From an uncultured Gammaproteobacteria bacterium (GTDB lineage Bacteria > Pseudomonadota > Gammaproteobacteria > Pseudomonadales > Azotimanducaceae_A): a DNA stretch of 17,067 nucleotides. A program made the translations under genes and the position numbers. Positions 16,299 to 17,067 of the stretch are shown piece after piece. Position 1 is the stretch's first letter, and every line of letters begins with the position of its first letter. A model generated the notes under the pieces. It worked only from the letters and a program-made list of their open reading frames with translations, ran no database searches and had not been told where the DNA came from. The stretch spans positions 1-17,067 of the forward strand of contig CAJWGQ010000045.1 of assembly GCA_913041025.1 (NCBI GenBank), given 5' to 3'.

Positions 16299-17067
16299 AT
16301 GGAATCGATCGAAAGTGGTTTTGGAGAATCCTTCGTAAATGCGAGGGAGCAGATGGGCTTGTCTCAGAGAGAGGTTGCTGACGAATTAAAGCTTGCCTGG
16401 AAGACAATTGAGAGTCTCGAGAGCGAAGACTTTGAGTCGCTGCCGCCGTATGTGTTTGTCCGTGGATATGTTAAGTCCTATTCAAAGCTCGTTGGTATTG
16501 ATGCTGACGAGATGGCCTTAAAGTTAGTCTCTTTTTACCAAGGAATCCAAAAAGAATCTCGAGTAAATGAACAAGATAAAGCTAACGGCTTTTCGTCACC
16601 TGCATCGCTCCTTAATCCTTCCTTATTGTTAACGGGGTTTGCGTTATTTGTTATCGCCGTGGTTCTTTTCGTGGCTTACACAACATGGACTGATCAGAGT
16701 CAAACGCCATCTGAAATTTCGCTTAGCGATGATAATCAAATTGATGAAGAGTCTTTCGATCCGGTGTCGGCCCAAGAGAAGATTGACTTGGTTGTCTCTA
16801 ATTCAAGATCTAATCGAGACGAAGACGAGTCCTTTAAACCTGAGCCTCCGGATATCGAGGAGGAGTCTTTTCCAGAATTGATGGATGAATCCTCTGTGTT
16901 GCCTTCCGTTGAAGGCCCGAGTGCAGAAGATGTTGGTCGTGAGAGCGACGAGTCTTTAGAAGTCGTGTCGTCTGGCGGAGGTGAGTTCGATTTGTTGGGA
17001 GAGGGTGGTGGCGATGAGTTGGAGATTCAGTTTAACGATGATTGTTGGTTCGAAATCAGTGATACCC
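16299..17067 (+). CDS. rodZ: Cytoskeletal membrane protein RodZ, 3' end cut by window edge
   Basis: The frame is open from ATG 16299 to the end of the window (256 codons). Residues about 8-85 are the RodZ helix-turn-helix domain, which binds MreB, with LSQREVADELKL and the family motif LPPYVFVRGYVKSY (48-61). A transmembrane segment spans about 108-127. A long Asp/Glu/Ser-rich periplasmic linker (about 130-240) follows, then the start of the C-terminal beta domain, DELEIQFNDDCWFEISDT, matching the DUF4115 domain (E. coli NFTADCWLEV). RodZ links the MreB filament to the cell-wall elongation complex. Start is supported by AAGGAAGAGGAGA just upstream. A single cysteine in the beta domain is the family one. 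Confidence 0.93.
   Translation, partial: MESIESGFGESFVNAREQMGLSQREVADELKLAWKTIESLESEDFESLPPYVFVRGYVKSYSKLVGIDADEMALKLVSFYQGIQKESRVNEQDKANGFSSPASLLNPSLLLTGFALFVIAVVLFVAYTTWTDQSQTPSEISLSDDNQIDEESFDPVSAQEKIDLVVSNSRSNRDEDESFKPEPPDIEEESFPELMDESSVLPSVEGPSAEDVGRESDESLEVVSSGGGEFDLLGEGGGDELEIQFNDDCWFEISDT

Overview
The window looks like a chromosomal segment of a gammaproteobacterium with moderate to low G+C (mid-40s % by eye), probably a marine or free-living lineage with a reduced genome. This rests on protein resemblance (SecD/SecF, SuhB, IscR, Tgt, Ndk, PepA align closely with the Escherichia coli and Pseudomonas proteins as I remember them) and on gene order. The order valS-holC-pepA-lptF ... tRNA-Leu/queA-tgt-yajC-secD-secF-suhB-trmJ-iscR-iscS ... 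ndk-rlmN ... rodZ is the order I know from Pseudomonas-type genomes. No CRISPR array, insertion sequence, integrase or phage gene was seen, and no gene-free gap exceeds about 160 bases.

Left part (1-3566): on the minus strand lie the first codons of valS, then holC and pepA. lptF diverges from pepA, and an RDD membrane protein converges on lptF. Middle (3567-5988): one large accessory gene encodes a multidomain ADP-ribosylglycohydrolase-family protein, followed by tRNA-Leu(CAA) on the minus strand. Right-centre (5989-11329): a tightly packed plus-strand run, queA-tgt-yajC-secD-secF, has overlapping junctions at queA/tgt, tgt/yajC and secD/secF; it makes queuosine-tRNA enzymes and the Sec accessory complex. 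Then suhB (minus), and on the plus strand trmJ, iscR, iscS, ndk, rlmN and the 5' three-quarters or so of rodZ.

The most informative feature is what is absent. Against the familiar gammaproteobacterial order, lptG is missing after lptF, cysE is missing between trmJ and iscR, iscU-iscA-hscB-hscA-fdx-iscX are missing between iscS and ndk, and pilF is missing between rlmN and rodZ. Every junction is clean, with no visible gene remnant. The IscS also lacks the last ~20 residues of the E. coli enzyme, the region implicated in IscU docking, which fits the missing scaffold gene. Whether these genes have moved or been lost cannot be decided from this window.

The best candidate for unexplored biology is the 694-residue ADP-ribosylglycohydrolase-family protein at 3727-5811: an N-terminal dinuclear-metal hydrolase fold, a middle beta-rich region and a C-terminal concanavalin/LamG-like domain. 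I see no complete new multi-gene system. Most of the window is conserved housekeeping sequence.
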